A stretch of DNA of 64,000 nt, from positions 868,001 to 932,000 of the forward strand of contig JABWDB010000032.1 in assembly GCA_019614645.1 (NCBI GenBank). The letters run 5' to 3'. The position numbers were made by a program, and so were the translations under genes. This stretch comes from Stratiolaelaps scimitus (Eukaryota > Arthropoda > Arachnida > Mesostigmata > Laelapidae). Below are positions 55,501 through 61,225 of the stretch, piece by piece. Position 1 is the first letter of the stretch; the number at the start of each line of letters is the position of its first letter. The notes beneath the pieces were generated by a model. The model did no database searches, was not told the DNA's origin, and was given only the letters and a program-made list of their open reading frames with translations.

Positions 55501-57089
55501 GCACGTTCACGGCGGGGTTCACCCCCCCCCCAATATCGTGAACGCTAAATCCTGGCTGAGAGTCAGACCCCCGAAAATCCTATTAGATCACAGGATTGCT
55601 TAGGTGCCCTTCGTTGACTTTTCTTTCCTCCACTTTCAGAACGTATCTTCTTCTCGGACGGAAATTTACGCAAGATTCAGAGTTGTGAGCTGAGCGGGGC
55701 CGACGTACGCGATGTGGTGACAATTGGAATTGAGACGTTAGGTGGCCTTGTGGTGGATTCCCAGGCACGAAAACTTTACTGGACGGACGCAGGTCCACAT
55801 CAGCCACGCGTCGAAGCCGCTGAACTGGATGGCTCGCATAGGCGCGTGCTGCTCTGGCATCAGGAGATGGACTCTCCGAGATCTATCACAATCTATCCCG
55901 AGAGAGGGTAAGTTAGACTATAAAGGGGAGGTAAGTTAGACTCCCTCACTCCCCCCAGCTCCCCCCCAGCTCCCGCTCCTCCCCTCAGGGGAGGGTAAGT
56001 TAGACTATAATATATATATATATATCATCGTAATTATGTCACATATACATATATATATATATATATAATATGTGTTACAATGATAGTCTAACACTAATTG
56101 CATTAGTAACGGGAGAACTGTCAACAGAGTGCGTGAGGTTATCAAGTCGCAGTGTGTAATTTAATTCAGTTAAATATAGAATGCCACTAGCAGGACCATG
56201 ATAGAATATGACAAATATAATAATGCTGTCATGGTTGTGGACGTGCCATTTCGTTTAATGGGCCACGTGTACGGCAGTATTAGCGAGTGCCCGTATCCGT
56301 ACACCAGCCACAGAGAGTAAGCGGCGGCGTTAAGCCAAATAGGTGGCCTTTTAATGTTAGTCCATTGAAGCCGAGCCACGTCATGGCTCGTAGACCATGA
56401 AGCAGATGGCGTAGACCATGGCGATCGCGCTAATCTCCAAAGACCGGTCACCGTAGCACTAGCCAAGCTTCCGGGTGTTAGTCAGTACCTCTGTTCTCGT
56501 TCGCTTCTTGTTATTTTCGCTGCTCCCAAATAAATAACCAACGCTGCAGTTGCGCCATAGGCTATGGACGGACGAGACGCGTCAACGTCGGTGTGAGATG
56601 CCGGCAGGGCAGGGTGGTGGTGGCTCGTGCCACATATCGTATACTGCCTGAACTAATTGATAGATTGATAAAGTACTAATAATTAGTGACGCTATAAGCG
56701 GACTCCGTATGTATTTAGCCCACCCCTCTCTCTCTCTCTGACCATCGTCCACCCTCTAGGATGGTTGGCATACATGATTGGCCACCGCAGACTCTCTGCA
56801 GGCGGTTCCGTTGCATGGACACATGATTCGACGCATAGACTTGAAGTCCCCAGGCTGTCAGGCAGCTCTGACCGAATGGCACGTACCTCCCGGTTAATTG
56901 GAGAAAGTTTACCCTCTGCCGTTTTGGTGATTGGCTCGATGAACAATAATTAGTCGCGCTTTGCACCTATTCGTATATGGCGACAAGGGCTAGCACAGTA
57001 CGAATTCATTAAAAAAAACGTAATAACAATCAAAGCGTATGCTCGTGCTTGAAGAGTCAATTGAACAGGCATTCAACAGTAGAGGTTTC

Positions 57090-57131
<42 letters not shown>

Positions 57132-60100
57132 TATTTCGAGTGTACTTTTGTTTATACCTTCTCTAGGTGGATATTTTGGACCGATTGGGGGAATCAACCG
57201 CGGGTAGACCGTGCTGATGCAGACGGTCAAAATCACAAGAATCTGATCAGTGGAAAGCTTGGCTGGCCTCACTGTATCGCTGTGGATAAGCAAGCAGGAC
57301 GACTCGTCTGGGCAGACGCCAAGACACATGTACGTAATCAGGCTCACTTATCTTGAGTAGAAATTAACGTCGACAATTTCAGCCTTGCCCCTACAGGTTT
57401 GCACGTTATGGGCAGGAATCATTTGTTCCGTTTGTTCTATGAGCCAAAGTGACTCATATTTATACAACTTTTCTAATTGCTTTGCTGGTTTATACACATA
57501 TTTATTTTCAATAATTTATATAATTTGGCCAACTATTTGCTTAACAAAAATGTGGGCATTTTTTGTTCTTCAAAAACATCGGGGCAAACATTTTCCCTAA
57601 AGATGGACTCTGGCCAACCAAACCACGATCTTGTGTCATTTGCAGTTTAGTCCCAGCTGTTCAAACCCCGCAGAAACGTATGCCTCAAGCTCATATGCAC
57701 ATATAACCGTATAGTTTGAAAATAGTCCACTTTAGCTAAAATCACTTTTGCCAGGTAATAGCAGTAGTAGTTGTAGTACGATTTGACGAGGGGATCCCAG
57801 TTAATTTATCGCGTAACACCTTGCACACGAGATCCCACGTCGTTGATCACAGACTCGGTAATCCACGGCTCATGAAAGCCGTTTATAGGGTTGAGAATAT
57901 GATGAAATACATGGACAGTGGAGAACGTATACATATACTCAGCTGAAGCTTAATATTAAACTAATCATTTGAGCGAGCATGAGCGGTTGAATATTGAGAG
58001 AGTATGCTAATAGTGTGACCGGCTCACATCGTGCGGAACAAAGTGCTACGTACCTGAATTTCCGGGCTCATTTTTGTATTCGACTCCAGTTGTGGCACTG
58101 CCAAGCCTGCGCTTCGTTTCTCGAAATCCAACATTTTTTTGGCCTCCCTCATATCCGCACTTGTTTGCACCCGTAACAAATGTCCGGCATGTTTCACAAC
58201 GATCTACTAACGTTGTGTACGTTGTTATTGATCTCCGTTATTGAGCATGCGATGAAACGGTTGCCCTTCCCTGGCTTCCGCTAACGATATAACGTACCTT
58301 AAGCTATAGCCATCATTAATGAGCGTCTCGCATGTGTGAATTTGCATTGCAGACATTGGAGAGCATCGACCTCGACGGCAATGACCGTAAGGTGCTGCTC
58401 AAAGATCTTCCGTACCCATACGGCGTGACGGTATGGAATGGACGGCTATTTTGGACCGATTGGCAAACGCGAGCCATCCACGAAGCGTCTCAGCCGAAAG
58501 AGAAATTGAAGGGTAACCTCGTCTCGATCATGGACATTCACTACTTCGACCTCGAGCAAAAAGGTGTGAAAATATCCTCACACACACACACACAGAGAGA
58601 GAGGCACCCACATCCGAAGTTTTGCCTAGCATACGGCGCAAGTTTGTTGCGTATTATTTCAAAGTATGATTTGTCTTATTGTTACATACATAGATACAAT
58701 CATTGACGAAGTTGGAGACAGCTGGGGTGGCCCCAGGCCGAGGCCTGAGGTTATAGTCACCCCCACAATTACCCCACGGCTGAGTCTCTGGCTGTAAAAA
58801 GGCAGAGGCCGCAGGTTCGAATCCCGTTGCGTGACATATAAGAGAACTCAAGCATTCTATGCAGTTCCTTTAACAAATCAATAAAGCCTTACCTTACCTT
58901 ACCTTACCCATTGGCCGGGATTGCTTCGTTTCCTCTGCACAGCGAGGAAAGGCGCTGAAGACGAAACGACCCTGGGCGCTTGTCCCCGGTGGCGCGGATC
59001 CTCCTGTGGTATACCCTTCCGGGTGTACTGGGCAGGTGGCACTGCCATCGAAGCATTGGCTGGCTGTTGTTCGCCTGTTCTTTTTGATTCCTCCCAAGCC
59101 ACCCCACCGAACTCCTCAAGTCGACCTCAATTTTACTCGGACATTTCCTGCGCCGACTCCATTCTGACTTTGTCGATGCATCTCGCTCACTATCGTCCGC
59201 CTCAGTCCAACATTGGATGTCGACGGTACGCAGTCCCACAGTGGTTAAACTGCGCCGTCACAATGTTCGGCCGCAAATCGAATCACTATGGAGGCTCGCC
59301 ATGTCCTTTACCCGCCTCCCCCAGATTTCCTGCTTGCAGTGACCGTGCCTGTGTGGCAGTGGTCTGCCGAGAAAAAAACGTCGTCATGTCCTGAGCCGTC
59401 TTTGGGGCCACGAGGGGGTCCAGGTGGCCGTGCGGATGTGCGAACGGACTCTTCCTGCCCTCGACCAGCTGCCCTACCTCGCTGTAGAGACTGCGCAAAG
59501 AAATCGACGAAGTAAAGCGGCCAACGGCGACATCCTTCGGGTCCAGCTGTCAAATGACGAAGAGGAAGATGAAGCGGGCAGAAGCAACGAAAAAGCGAAC
59601 GGCATCTAGTATATAGTGGTGGACGTCGGGCAGAAGCGGCTTAAGAAGGATAGAGAAGGCGAGCGAGCAAGTGAGGAAGCACACGGAGAACGAGACCCCG
59701 AGAACGTTTCTTGGTTGTCAAGGTAAATTTGGTCGGTGCCGTTAACTAATGAACGTCTCTTGGGCGCCCGAGCCTCGGCTAGCCCAGTAACGGAGGCGGC
59801 GGCGGCGGCGGCGGCGGCGTCGTCTTGCCAGAGTGGTCGTTAGTGGCCTTAGCTGCACCACCACTACCACCACCAATAGCAGCCGTAGCGGAAGCAAGCG
59901 CGTTGGATTGCCAAAGCCCGCCGTTGTCCAAGTGACGTCACACAGTTCGTAAAGCGGATGAAAGGGGTCCGGGGGTGAGGACTGTCGAGAGAGAGAGAGA
60001 TAGACAGGGAGAGAGAGAGGCGGTTCTGGAAGGGCGGACGAACCGGTCGACGGGGGATTCAAGGGGTGCGTGGCTGGCGCAAAAAAAACGAGGGCAATGA

Positions 60101-61188
60101 CGGAAGGAAAGCGCACGAACTGCTCTCCCCTTGGTGGGGGCCTTCTTTCGCCAGCGCTGCCAGAGGCAGACACACTCCCTTGTAGTCTAAAAAGCAAAAG
60201 CAGCTTAGGAAGCTGAAAGACGGCGAAACTGCGAAGAAGAAATTGGAAACAAGAGAGCAGCTCGAACGTCGGCGGCTACGACGACAACTACTGCTGTATG
60301 GCTTTTGCCGATCGCCACGGAGCTCCCGCGCAATGACTACTGCCAGGAGGGATACGGGGGCTCTCGTAGACCCGAAGAGCCGCCTGCGACGGCGAGAAAC
60401 TGCCACCACCACAGACCTGGAGACCGAGCAGGGAAGGCTGGAAGGCGCACGGAACTCCAGACTCGGCATTCATCGACCGCTGCTGAGGCTTGACTGGGAC
60501 GACCTCGCTCGAATGATAAATCGCTTGATTCTCTGTATGAGGGACTCGTGTAGGGACAGGAACAGCACCTTGAGGTTTCTATGTCGATGTGTTCGTTGTC
60601 TGGTTATCTCCACGAGATTTTTCGTTGAAGCGTGGTCATGGCGTGCGCTCGAAGCGTGCACCACGTCGCAACGTGCGGTAGACAAACCTCGCGTTGATGG
60701 AGGCGATTCCAGAGCTCGAGTTCCTCTACTGGGTCCAGTCAGAGCAGATGGATAAACCTCAACGATGCGGTGAAACCGTGCTTGTCAACGATGATCGATA
60801 CGTATACGCATTTACCGATGTATAACGGATGTTACATATTATTAGTTATGTTAAGAAGACGGCAATCATAACGTATACCGCTAATCATGTACCTATCCGA
60901 GGAAATGTGTTAGTGTCAGAATGGCACCTTGTACACATATCTACCTGTCCTCACTCTTGGACCTACCCGAGGCGATGATGTGTTGGATTGATACGGCCAA
61001 TGTATTCAATGTGACGTGTTGTATACACGGGGATCTAATAACTTTCCAGTTATGCTCGCTCGCTCGTCGCTAAAGGTGAAGAGCTGAGGCCTGTCAGATA
61101 GGGGAGACTCAGCTGAGGCCTGTCAGCTCGAAAAAACATTTACTTATGCTCGTTTCATCGGCAACACTGTTTCCGCCTTCATGTAAGT

Positions 61189-61225
<37 letters not shown>

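Larger units (their letters stand above)
51342..55639 (+). other. Intron m (4.3 kb)
   Basis: Holds family B pieces at 51514 and 55455, family A pieces at 52060, 54785 and 55085, family D at 52464, a perfect hairpin at 52798-52826 and (TA)n at 54432-54454. A - strand frame at 52948-53343 has no recognisable content. Confidence 0.6.

Noticed and set aside
60243..60755. 170-codon frame on the + strand
   Set aside because: Arg-rich and compositionally driven, overlapping open frames on the other strand. No recognisable domain.
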